A DNA stretch of 13,949 bases, from NCBI GenBank assembly GCA_937915955.1, contig CALGIB010000985.1:1-13949 (forward strand). Reading direction: 5' to 3'. The position numbers and the translations under genes are program-made. A model generated the notes under the pieces. The model saw nothing but the letters and a program-made list of their open reading frames with translations, ran no database searches and had not been told where the DNA came from. The DNA comes from an uncultured Pseudomonadota bacterium. Lineage in GTDB: Bacteria; Myxococcota_A; UBA796; CAJQPC01. This document shows, in pieces, positions 4,952 to 10,536 of the stretch (the first letter of the stretch is position 1; each line of letters begins with the position of its first letter).

Positions 4952-5862
4952 CACGCCTCCCTGTGCGGCACGCCGGTGCGCCAGCTCCACCCGCGGAGCT
5001 CGAACTGCCGGCCGCCGGTGATCTCGAACAGCCTGTCCGCCGCCCGCTCGCCGCACCGCTCGGCGAGCTCGTCGAAGCGCAGGTTGGAGCTGACGAACAG
5101 TGAGACCTGGTGCTCGTAGGCGTAGCGGATCGCCTCCTCGGTCACCCGCACCGCCCACTTCGCGTCGTCGGCGGTGCCCAGGTCGTCGAGGACCGCGATG
5201 CGAACGCCCTCCAGCCAGTCGGTGGAGCTGCCCTGCCTGCGCCGGCACCGCTCCACCAGATCCGCCTCGGACAGCCAGGCCACCGGCCGGCCTCCCTGCC
5301 GCCACCGCACGACGTGCCAGTGGGCCGCCAGGGCCGCCAGCAGGACGCTCTTCCCGCCGCCGACCGGCCCCATTAGGTAGGCCGTCGGCTGCCCCGGGCG
5401 CCAGGCCTGCAGGTACTCCACCAGCCGGCGGTTCCACCGGGTGGCGCCGATCACCGCCTCGGCCTGGCCCAGGACCCGGGCCCGGAACGCATCGTCCGGC
5501 TCGAGCTCGCCCTGGACCACCACCCGGTGGATCCGGTGGCGAAGGTAGCGCGGAGGGATGCCGGTCTGCTCAAGCAGCTCCTCGGCCTGGGCCACCCGCC
5601 CGAGCTCCTCCCGCTGCGCCAGGTCGCCGTCGAGGCACGGGTCGCAGACCCACCCCCCGGGTCGGTCCGGCGGCGAGGAGTACTCCCCCCGCCACCCCAT
5701 CCACCTGGCCTCCCAGCTCCGCCCGCAGCCCCGGCTGCAGGGCACCGGCTGGGGCGCCTCAGCCTTCGCCGGCCGGGATGGTCTCGACGGGGAACTGCTG
5801 GCGGACGCCGCCGTAGCTCCCGCGACGGGGAGGAGTCGAACCTGTGCCTGCTCTGCCTCCAT
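4951..5862 (-). CDS. DnaC/IstB-like helicase-loader ATPase, 303 aa
   Basis: An AAA+ ATPase expected to load the replicative DnaB helicase at the phage origin, working with the initiator encoded just upstream. The Walker A motif is GPVGGGKS (165-172), Walker B is IAVLDDLG (222-229), sensor-1-like SSN is at 258-260, and GERAADRLFEI (271-281) carries the candidate arginine finger, the usual DnaC order. An N-terminal zinc-binding site is likely (C42, C46, C73, C76), as in many phage DnaC-like proteins. Start: ATG 5862 has GGAG seven bases upstream but makes the gene overlap the initiator by 104 bases; GTG 5745, after the initiator stop and just before the first cysteine, is the alternative but has a poor ribosome site. 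Residues 1-40 are low-complexity Ala/Ser/Pro. The stop overlaps the next ATG. Confidence 0.88.
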   Translation of the reverse strand: MEAEQAQVRLLPVAGATAASASSSPSRPSRPAKAEAPQPVPCSRGCGRSWEARWMGWRGEYSSPPDRPGGWVCDPCLDGDLAQREELGRVAQAEELLEQTGIPPRYLRHRIHRVVVQGELEPDDAFRARVLGQAEAVIGATRWNRRLVEYLQAWRPGQPTAYLMGPVGGGKSVLLAALAAHWHVVRWRQGGRPVAWLSEADLVERCRRRQGSSTDWLEGVRIAVLDDLGTADDAKWAVRVTEEAIRYAYEHQVSLFVSSNLRFDELAERCGERAADRLFEITGGRQFELRGWSWRTGVPHREA

Positions 5863-6757
5863 CGCCTCGCTCCATCTGCCCCTTGAGGGCGTCGAAGTGC
5901 TTCTCCAGCCGGGCCCCGCTGTCGACGATCGGCGTCCAGTAGGGCTCCGCGGTGGCCCAGCGGATGACCCGCTCGACCAGGTCGGGGGAGCGCCCCCGCT
6001 CCAGGACCCGGCGGATCGCCCTGGCCCAGCTGCTCAGCTTGTCGTCGCCGCGGCGCCCGGCGGCGGCCGAGGGGTCGTGCTCGCGGATGGCGTCCCGGAG
6101 CACCCGGGCCAGCAGCTCGGCCGCGTCCAGGTCCTTCCGGGGCTCGGCCTCCCCGCTGCGCTCCTGGCACGGTTCCTGCTCCGCGCCAGCGCGCGCGCCG
6201 CACGACGACGAGGACTCCGAAGGAGTCCGAGGAGGAGTGCTCTGTCTGTAGAACCTGTCTGTAACCCCGGGCTGAATTGGCCCGGGGGGGAGGGGCTGAA
6301 TTGGCCCGGGGGGAGGGGCTGAATCGGCCCCTGGGCTGTTCTGGCCCCGGGGCTGATTCGGCCCGGGGGGTGTGACACCCGGGCGCCACGAGCCGGGCAG
6401 GACGGCGGGGCTCCAGGAGTCGTAGTCCTTGACCACCCGGTAGACCGGCGCTCGGCCGGCCTGGGGATCCGCCGGCGAGACCAGCCGGACCAGCTGCTTC
6501 TGCAGCAGGCCGCGGACCGCCCCGGAGATGTGGGCAGGGTCGAGCCCGGTCATCCTGGCCAGCACGGACCTCGAGGCCGGCGCCGGGCCGTCGGCCTCCT
6601 GGACGGCCGAGGTCTCCAGCCTCCGCCAGCCGTAGGACAGCCGGGTGATGGCCAGGAGGACGCGGAGCTGGCGAGCCGTCAGGTCCGCCCGGGTCCAGGC
6701 CTCCCACAGGTCGTTTGCGACCCGCAAGTGTCCCCGCTCCAGCTGAGGATCTGCCAT
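5759..6757 (-). CDS. Lambda O-like replication initiator, 332 aa, with iterons inside the gene
   Basis: The N-terminus ADPQLERGHLRVANDLWEAW followed by LTARQLRVLLAITRLSYGW (about 26-44) is the signature of the phage replication protein O N-terminal domain, a winged helix that binds origin iterons. ASRSVLARMTGLDPAHISGA (61-80) is the recognition-helix part. Next come a Pro/Gly-rich linker (about 117-165) encoded by the iterons, a Ser-rich stretch, and a helical C-terminal domain (about 205-305) with WATAEPYWTPI, likely for recruiting the helicase loader or helicase. ATG 6757 overlaps the upstream TGA and has AGGAGG nine bases away; longer readings are shadow. The order initiator then DnaC-like loader is the same logic as lambda O-P. 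The last ~35 codons overlap the loader gene. Confidence 0.88.
   Translation of the reverse strand: MADPQLERGHLRVANDLWEAWTRADLTARQLRVLLAITRLSYGWRRLETSAVQEADGPAPASRSVLARMTGLDPAHISGAVRGLLQKQLVRLVSPADPQAGRAPVYRVVKDYDSWSPAVLPGSWRPGVTPPGPNQPRGQNSPGADSAPPPGPIQPLPPGPIQPGVTDRFYRQSTPPRTPSESSSSCGARAGAEQEPCQERSGEAEPRKDLDAAELLARVLRDAIREHDPSAAAGRRGDDKLSSWARAIRRVLERGRSPDLVERVIRWATAEPYWTPIVDSGARLEKHFDALKGQMERGDGGRAGTGSTPPRRGSYGGVRQQFPVETIPAGEG
6212..6228. repeat. Perfect inverted repeat beside the iterons (7-bp arms)
   Basis: GGACTCC, a GAA centre, then GGAGTCC, about 40 bp from the first iteron and inside the initiator gene. It is followed by the 9-bp direct repeat CTGTCTGTA at 6242-6250 and 6255-6263, the least GC-rich stretch near the iterons. 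A role in origin structure or unwinding is possible but unproven. Confidence 0.5.
6269..6364. repeat. Five iteron-like 15-bp repeats; probable replication origin
   Basis: Copies start at 6269, 6293, 6316, 6333 and 6350, with consensus GGGCTGAWTYGGCCC: GGGCTGAATTGGCCC (twice), GGGCTGAATCGGCCC, GGGCTGTTCTGGCCC and GGGCTGATTCGGCCC. Each is a near-palindrome. Centre spacings are 24, 23, 17 and 17 bp, so the five copies are translated in all three frames of the O-like gene, and selection therefore acts on the DNA. Lambda-type phages keep their origin iterons inside gene O in the same way. The function is inferred. Confidence 0.8.
6368..6380. repeat. Perfect 13-bp palindrome flanking the iterons on the other side
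   Basis: GGGTGTGACACCC (6-bp arms, single central base) begins four bases beyond the fifth iteron. It could be an additional protein-binding site at the origin or chance; the arms are too short to judge alone. Confidence 0.45.
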
Positions 6758-7050
6758 CAGCTGGCGCCTCCTGGCTGCTCGTGACCAGTCCTGACCAGGT
6801 CGTCGTCGTCGTCGTCCAGGGCGCCGTCGACGTCGACGATCAGGGCCTGGAGCACGTCCTCGATCTGGCGGGTCCGGTAGACGGCGTCGGAGAGCTCGTG
6901 CTCCACCCGGTCCAGCCGCTCGGCCGCGGCCAGCAGGCGCAGTGCCAGCGGCCGGGAGACCCCGGGGTAGTAGGACGTCGGATGGCGCTCGAGCAGCGCC
7001 TGCAGCTCGGCCGCTACGGCGCCGGCCTGGACTGGTGTCTCGTCTTCCAC
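6757..7050 (-). CDS. Unknown helical early protein with acidic tail, 97 aa
   Basis: GTG 7050 has AGGAGG six bases upstream, held in the loop of a hairpin (see 7050-7070). The protein is almost entirely helical: AGAVAAELQALLERHP, a YYPGVSRPLALRLLAAAERL segment, then HELSDAVYRTRQIEDVLQAL, ending in a run of six Asp and a GTG-HEQPGG-type polar tail. It lacks cysteine and membrane segments. No family is recognised. Lying between the HTH gene and the initiator and overlapping the latter by one base (TGATG), it is probably co-translated with replication functions, but nothing in the sequence says what it does. Confidence 0.65.
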   Translation of the reverse strand: MEDETPVQAGAVAAELQALLERHPTSYYPGVSRPLALRLLAAAERLDRVEHELSDAVYRTRQIEDVLQALIVDVDGALDDDDDDLVRTGHEQPGGAS

Positions 7051-7070
7051 GACCCGCCTCCTGCGGGTCG
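7050..7070 (-). promoter_or_regulatory. Hairpin presenting the ribosome site of the 97-aa gene
   Basis: Read leftward, CGACCCGC (7070-7063), AGGAG loop and GCGGGTCG (7057-7050) form a perfect 8-bp stem. The loop plus one stem base is the AGGAGG ribosome site, and the stem ends on the first base of the GTG start. Such a structure could expose or, if bound by a protein, block the ribosome site. The stem itself is certain; regulation is inference. Confidence 0.55.
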
Positions 7071-7086
7071 AGCGGGATGGACCTGG

Positions 7087-7392
7087 CTACTCGAGGTCGC
7101 CGGCACTCGGCGCCGGCACGTCCTCTCCGCTGAGCCAGCGAAGGAGCACGGACTTCGTCGTCCGCCACCCGCGGACATCGCCGTCAGTCGCCAGGAACCT
7201 GCCAGGCATGCCACGCTCCAGGGCCTTCTTGAAGGTCCTGGCGTCACGCACCTTGAGAAGGTCCATGACGTCCTTTGCCGTCAGGACTTCGTCTTCGACT
7301 TCCATGATCCGTCCGATGATCGAGTCAGGGTCCGCCACCGCACCCAGCAACATCGACAGGATAGCGCGCTCGCCCTGCTGATCGTTCGTCAC
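7087..7392 (-). CDS. Small helix-turn-helix protein, 101 aa; first gene of leftward operon
   Basis: GTG 7392 has AAGGGAG eight bases upstream and lies about 37 bases after the predicted leftward transcription start. The open frame runs further up, into the promoter, and is not coding there. Residues 1-35 form an acidic helical arm (QQGERAILSMLLGAVADPDS). Residues 36-88 contain LTAKDVMDLLKVRDARTFKK, then a basic turn, GRFLATDGDVRGWRTTKS and VLLRWL, the pattern of an HTH_17/excisionase-like winged helix, in which the last helix starts with the residues read here as RTTKSVLLRWL. It is probably a DNA-binding protein that could bind the nearby operators and regulate its own operon. A true excisionase role is less likely because another such gene precedes the integrase. 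Confidence 0.7.
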   Translation of the reverse strand: MTNDQQGERAILSMLLGAVADPDSIIGRIMEVEDEVLTAKDVMDLLKVRDARTFKKALERGMPGRFLATDGDVRGWRTTKSVLLRWLSGEDVPAPSAGDLE

Positions 7393-7435
7393 CGCCCGAC
7401 TCCCTTCATCGCCGCAAACTTGCGCCGTTCGGAGG

Positions 7436-7464
7436 ACGGTACGTCCATCATCTACGCAGGTCAA
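7436..7464 (-). promoter_or_regulatory. Leftward early promoter (TTGACC-N17-TACCGT)
   Basis: On the reverse strand, TTGACC at 7464-7459, a 17-bp spacer, and TACCGT at 7441-7436, which fits a housekeeping-sigma pattern with TAnnnT -10. It would start transcription near 7429 and drive the whole replication operon. Inverted repeats overlap its -10 (GGACG-GTA-CGTCC, 7434-7446) and its start region (CGCAA-AC-TTGCG, 7413-7424). Confidence 0.65.
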
Positions 7465-7487
7465 TGCGGAATCATGCATCTTTCGTG

Positions 7488-7516
7488 TTGACTCAGGGAA
7501 CTTCATGTCTTAGCGT
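7488..7516 (+). promoter_or_regulatory. Rightward early promoter (TTGACT-N17-TAGCGT)
   Basis: TTGACT at 7488-7493, a 17-bp spacer and TAGCGT at 7511-7516. The predicted start is near 7523, giving a leader of about 130 bases before the first rightward gene. It is back-to-back with the leftward promoter; the two -35 boxes are 23 bp apart. Confidence 0.65.
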
Positions 7517-7522
7517 CCCTTC

Positions 7523-7652
7523 AGCGGTCACGGCATGAGCTGTTCATGCAGCCTGACGCGGCCGCGGTTGCTGGCTCCGCCGAGCCCCTCCCCCCAACTG
7601 AGGCCGAGTCCGGCAGGGGGAAGTAGAGCAAGGCGGGCCGAGGAGGGACGTG
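7523..7652 (+). other. Long 5' leader of the rightward operon, possible nested hairpin
   Basis: About 130 bases without a credible gene. CCCCC (7591-7595) can pair with GGGGG (7616-7620) around an inner GCCG (7603-7606)/CGGC (7611-7614) stem. No T-run follows, so this is not a standard terminator. It could be a processing or antitermination element, or simply leader structure in GC-rich RNA. Confidence 0.25.
7533..7549. promoter_or_regulatory. Candidate operator: GCATGA-N5-TCATGC inverted repeat
   Basis: Perfect 6-bp arms with a 5-bp centre, about 10-27 bases downstream of the predicted rightward start. The half site TCATGC recurs at 7472-7477 between the two promoters, and TCATGT occurs at 7503-7508 within the rightward spacer. 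This makes it a candidate for a shared repressor site; the binding protein is unknown. Confidence 0.45.
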
Positions 7653-7961
7653 ATGAAAGGTCGCCCGAGCGAGCTGCTCATCGACGCCTGCAGGACGCTG
7701 CTCCTGGAGGCCGACCTCGAGGGCTTTCACAAGCTGGAGCTGGAGCTCGTCGGCGAGCCCCCCGCCGGCGTCCGGGTGCTGCTGCGCACCCGGAGCACGA
7801 TCGAGGGCGGCCGGCTCTTCGGCTGCAGCGCCGCGGCCGGCGGGCTGGTCGAGCTCCGGGACCAGGTCCTGGGTGCTGACGTGACGGTCTACGGCGAGGC
7901 CGACCCGGAGCGGGTGGCCCGCTACCTCGAGCTCGTGCGCTCCGCGGAGGCCTCGGCATGA
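7653..7961 (+). CDS. Unknown protein, 102 aa; first gene of rightward operon
   Basis: AGGAGG at 7641-7646 is six bases before ATG 7653 and only three before an in-frame GTG at 7650, so ATG 7653 is preferred. The protein is an alpha/beta type: helix ELLIDACRTLLLEADLEGF, strand-rich middle LELELVGEPPAGVRVLLRTR, and a C-terminal helix PERVARYLELVRSAE. It has no membrane segment, only two Cys, and no motif I recognise. Its TGA overlaps the following ATG by four bases (ATGA), so it is probably co-translated with the zinc-site protein. Being first after the early promoter it is expected to be made soon after infection or induction. Confidence 0.65.
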   Translation: MKGRPSELLIDACRTLLLEADLEGFHKLELELVGEPPAGVRVLLRTRSTIEGGRLFGCSAAAGGLVELRDQVLGADVTVYGEADPERVARYLELVRSAEASA

Positions 7962-9040
7962 GCGCCCTCGCCGTCGTCCACGAGCTCGCCGTGCCGGTCT
8001 TCCGCTGGTACGTCTTCAGCTGCCCGGCCGGTCACCAGTTCGCCTGCGCCATGATCCGGCCGAAGCCGGTGGCGTGCCACGAGTGCGGCCAGGCCACCGA
8101 GCCCGCCGCGATCCTGGCCCCGCCGAAGCCCGAGCTGTCGCTGGCCTCCCGGCTGGAGGCGCTGGGCCCGTTCAAGTCCCCGGTGCTCGAGCGCCACCGC
8201 CCCGAGTGCTCCACCGCCGACTGGCTCAACGAGAACGTCGAACCGCCGCCCGCTGACCCTTCCCCCTCCTCCAGCGAGCGGCCTACGAGGCCGTCCCCGG
8301 CCGGGCCTCCTCAGCCGGCCGGGGACGTGTCTCGGGGGGCGTCGCTGTGCCGGGACGGGTGCGGCCGGCAGGCCCAGGGCCTCGACGTGGACGCCCTCCT
8401 GGGCGACCTCTGCGGGCAGTGCGCCGGCGCCTACCCCGTCGTCACCGACACCGACCACGACGACAACGACTGCGACGACGACCCACCGGCGTTGAACGCC
8501 ACTCCGGCGCCGGGACCTGCGGCTCCTCTCGGGCGGGACGTTCCCCCCAACTCGCCCGAGAGCGAGCCGCATCCTTCTCCTCCGACCGGTTCCGGGAGTC
8601 CCGAGCCGGAGGAGCGCGAGGCCGCCCCCGGGCGGGCGCAAGCCCCCCTTCCCGCCCCGTCCGGGGGCGTGTCTCCTCGCCCCAAGCGGAAGAAGCCGCC
8701 GCCGATCCAGCTCCCGAAGAAGCCGGCCCCGAAGCCGAAGGTCACGCCGCGCCCCGAGGCGGTCGACGCCTACCTGGTGAAGTGGCTGAACGCCCACCTG
8801 GCCGAGTGGTTCACGCTCAAGGCCGCCGTCGACGGCTGCAAGCGGCTGGGCTGGCCGCCGCGCGATGCCGCCGGCGCCGAGCTGGACCACGTCCGCCGCA
8901 GGATCGTGGCGCTGGTGCGGCCGATGTCGCTGCGAACCCGGTACCCAGGGAACGGCGCCGGCCCCATGAAGTACTACCTGCTCGACCCGGTCTACTCGAA
9001 GAAGAGCGCCCGCCCGTCGGCGCCGACGACGGAGGGCTGA
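7958..9040 (+). CDS. Multi-domain protein: two zinc-ribbon-like sites, long disordered linker, C-terminal globular domain, 360 aa
   Basis: No family is recognised. Part 1 (about 14-46): FSCPAGHQF with C22 and H26, then C30, C40 and C43 in ACHECG, like a zinc ribbon. Part 2 (about 130-156): C131, C135, C152, C155 (CRDGC and CGQC), a second treble-clef-like site. Part 3 (about 160-265): disordered, first acidic (DTDHDDNDCDDD), then Pro/Ser/Glu-rich, then basic Lys/Pro-rich (RPKRKKPPP, KKPAPKPK). Part 4 (about 266-345): helical with VDAYLVKWLNAHLAEWFTLK, GWPPRDAAGAELDHVRRRIV and RYPGNGAGPMKYYLLDP, resembling a small winged-helix DNA-binding fold. The layout suggests a nucleic-acid-binding scaffold; this is inference. 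Confidence 0.7.
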   Translation: MSALAVVHELAVPVFRWYVFSCPAGHQFACAMIRPKPVACHECGQATEPAAILAPPKPELSLASRLEALGPFKSPVLERHRPECSTADWLNENVEPPPADPSPSSSERPTRPSPAGPPQPAGDVSRGASLCRDGCGRQAQGLDVDALLGDLCGQCAGAYPVVTDTDHDDNDCDDDPPALNATPAPGPAAPLGRDVPPNSPESEPHPSPPTGSGSPEPEEREAAPGRAQAPLPAPSGGVSPRPKRKKPPPIQLPKKPAPKPKVTPRPEAVDAYLVKWLNAHLAEWFTLKAAVDGCKRLGWPPRDAAGAELDHVRRRIVALVRPMSLRTRYPGNGAGPMKYYLLDPVYSKKSARPSAPTTEG

Positions 9041-9043
9041 CCG

Positions 9044-9286
9044 ATGTCCGCGCCAACCCTCGCCGCGGCCATTCTCCTGGCGCCGCCCGCTGACCCGGCG
9101 CCGGCCTGGCCCGCCCGGGCGGTGCAGTGGGCCCGGATCGTGGAGGCGGCACGGGTGGTGCTCAGCACCTGCTCCTTCTGCGACGCCGAGGCCACCCTCG
9201 AGGTCCCCCACGCCGACGTCCCGGCCGTGCCGATTCCCTGGTGCGCCGCCTGCTGGGTCCGCCACCGGACGGAGCGGGGCCTGTGA
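9044..9286 (+). CDS. Small zinc-binding-type protein, 80 aa
   Basis: GGAGGG lies upstream of ATG 9044. The N-terminal half is Ala/Pro-rich with a helix (AWPARAVQWARIVEAARVVL). The C-terminal half has CSFC (C43, C46) and CAAC (C67, C70), a four-cysteine zinc-ribbon pattern with a 20-residue loop, followed by WVRHRTERG. Small proteins of this kind are common in phage early regions and usually have no known role. The TGA overlaps the resolvase GTG (GTGA), so translation of the two is coupled. Confidence 0.68.
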   Translation: MSAPTLAAAILLAPPADPAPAWPARAVQWARIVEAARVVLSTCSFCDAEATLEVPHADVPAVPIPWCAACWVRHRTERGL

Positions 9287-9744
9287 CCAGCACCTGGTCA
9301 GTGACCGTGCCGGGCACCCCGGTAGGCAAGGGGCGCCCCCGCGCGCTTCAGGTCGACATGCGGACCCTGCGGATGCGGACGCCGGAAAAGACCCGCCGCT
9401 GGGAGCGGATGGCCGCCACCCTGATGGGCCACAGCTGGCGCGGCGCCCCCCTGGCTGGCCCGGTCCACCTGCTCGTCCGTGCGACCTTCGCCCGGCCCGG
9501 GCGGCTGACCTGCTCGCACCGCCGCCAGCCCTGCTCCTGCCCCCAGGAGGTGCTCGAGGGGCGGCCCGAGCCGCACACGTCGCCCCCCGACCTGGACAAC
9601 GTCCTGAAGGCCGCGGCCGACGCCCTGCAGCTGGCCCACGTGATCGAGGACGACCGGATGATCTCGGCGATCACCGCGACGAAGGTCTACGCCGCGGTCG
9701 ACGAGGAGCCCGGGGTGCGCGTCACCCTGGAGTGGGGGGAGTAG
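9283..9744 (+). CDS. RusA-family Holliday junction resolvase, 153 aa
   Basis: Resolves branched DNA formed in phage recombination or replication by a paired metal-dependent cut. The RusA pattern is clear: VPGTPVGKGRPR at the N-terminus (about 9-20), then PPDLDNVLKAAADAL (101-115) with D103 and D105, then IEDDRMI (121-127) with D123/D124, and a lysine at 134 in the following strand (the conserved Lys of the family is nearby). GTG 9283 overlaps the upstream stop; the longer frame is shadow. Length is slightly above the ~120 aa of E. coli RusA because of an insert at about 72-98 with C77, H79, C84 and C86, which could bind zinc. Placement in an early operon with a methyltransferase and integrase fits DNA metabolism. 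Confidence 0.88.
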   Translation: MTSTWSVTVPGTPVGKGRPRALQVDMRTLRMRTPEKTRRWERMAATLMGHSWRGAPLAGPVHLLVRATFARPGRLTCSHRRQPCSCPQEVLEGRPEPHTSPPDLDNVLKAAADALQLAHVIEDDRMISAITATKVYAAVDEEPGVRVTLEWGE

Positions 9745-9747
9745 ACG

Positions 9748-10536
9748 ATGGGCAAGGACAGCGCGATTCCCTGGACCCACCACACGTTCAACCCCTGGTG
9801 GGGCTGCAGCCGGGTCAGCCCGGGCTGCCTGCACTGCTACGCCGAGGCCTGGGCTCGCCGCTGCGGCCTGGAGGTGTGGGGCGCCAACGGCGAGCGCCGG
9901 ATGGCCAGCGAGGCCTACTGGAGGAAGCCAGTGGCCTGGAACCGGGCGGCTCGTGCAGCCGGCGAGCGGCACCGGGTCTTCTGCGGGTCGATGTGCGACG
10001 TCTGCGAGCGCCACAGCCAGCTCGAGGTGCTCCAGGAGCAGGACGCCACTCGGCGTTGCCTGCAGGAGCTGGTGCTTGCCACGCCCCACCTGGACTGGCT
10101 CCTGCTGACGAAGCGGCCCGAGCTCTTCCCGCGCTGCTTCCCCGCGTCCTTCCTGGCCCAGCCCAACGTCTGGCCGATGACCACCGTCGAGAGCGACCGC
10201 CAGCTCCGCCGGGTCGAGGCGCTTCGCCGGGTCGACTCGCAGATCCTCGGCCTCTCCCTGGAGCCCCTGCTCGGGCCGGTGGACCTGGACGACCACCTCC
10301 AGCAGCACGAGGGCTGGCCCCACAACCGCGGCGTCCAGTGGGTCATCGTCGGCTGCGAGTCCAGGTGGAAGGCCCCGGGCCGGCCGATGGAGCTGGCCTG
10401 GGCGAGGTCTCTGCGGGACCAGTGCCGGGCCGCTGGTGTGGCCTTCTACATGAAGCAGCTGGTGATCGCCGGCCGCGTCACCTCCGACCTGACGCTCTTC
10501 CCCGAGGACTTGCGCGTCCGGGAGTACCCGGCATGA
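9748..10536 (+). CDS. DUF5131 / phage Gp37-Gp68 family protein (radical-SAM-like cysteine motif), 262 aa
   Basis: Family features: TFNPWWGCSRVSPGCLHCYA (13-32), with C20, C27 and C30; LLLTKRPE (about 118-125); NVWPMTTVES (about 140-149); ILGLSLEPLLGPVDL (about 166-180); VQWVIVGCES (about 197-206); and SLRDQCRAAGVAFYMKQL (about 225-242). These are the conserved blocks of DUF5131. The three-cysteine cluster and barrel-like motifs have led to comparison with radical-SAM proteins, but no reaction is known to me. Unusual is a second cluster, CGSMCDVC (C79, C83, C86), where homologues I recall have no cysteine triad. ATG 9748 follows the resolvase stop by three bases; the stop overlaps the next ATG. 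Confidence 0.85.
   Translation: MGKDSAIPWTHHTFNPWWGCSRVSPGCLHCYAEAWARRCGLEVWGANGERRMASEAYWRKPVAWNRAARAAGERHRVFCGSMCDVCERHSQLEVLQEQDATRRCLQELVLATPHLDWLLLTKRPELFPRCFPASFLAQPNVWPMTTVESDRQLRRVEALRRVDSQILGLSLEPLLGPVDLDDHLQQHEGWPHNRGVQWVIVGCESRWKAPGRPMELAWARSLRDQCRAAGVAFYMKQLVIAGRVTSDLTLFPEDLRVREYPA

Noticed and set aside
6269..6364. The iteron region as a Gly-Pro-Ile-Gln-Pro protein repeat
   Set aside because: Only two of five copies give GPIQP; the others are in different frames, so the peptide is not the conserved unit.
7393..7506. N-terminal extension of the 101-aa HTH protein to ATG 7506
   Set aside because: It would cover the leftward promoter and has no ribosome site; GTG 7392 has one and begins the helical domain.
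7591..7620. Hairpin in the rightward leader as a terminator
   Set aside because: No T-run follows, and the outer stem is only five C:G pairs that could arise by chance.
7535..7879. Forward open frame beginning in the rightward leader
   Set aside because: Ser/Arg/Pro-rich, no ribosome site at its ATG, and it runs through the 102-aa gene in another frame.
7922..9265. Reverse-strand open frame of 447 codons
   Set aside because: Antisense to the zinc-site proteins; composed of Gly/Arg/Leu/Val repeats typical of a shadow frame.
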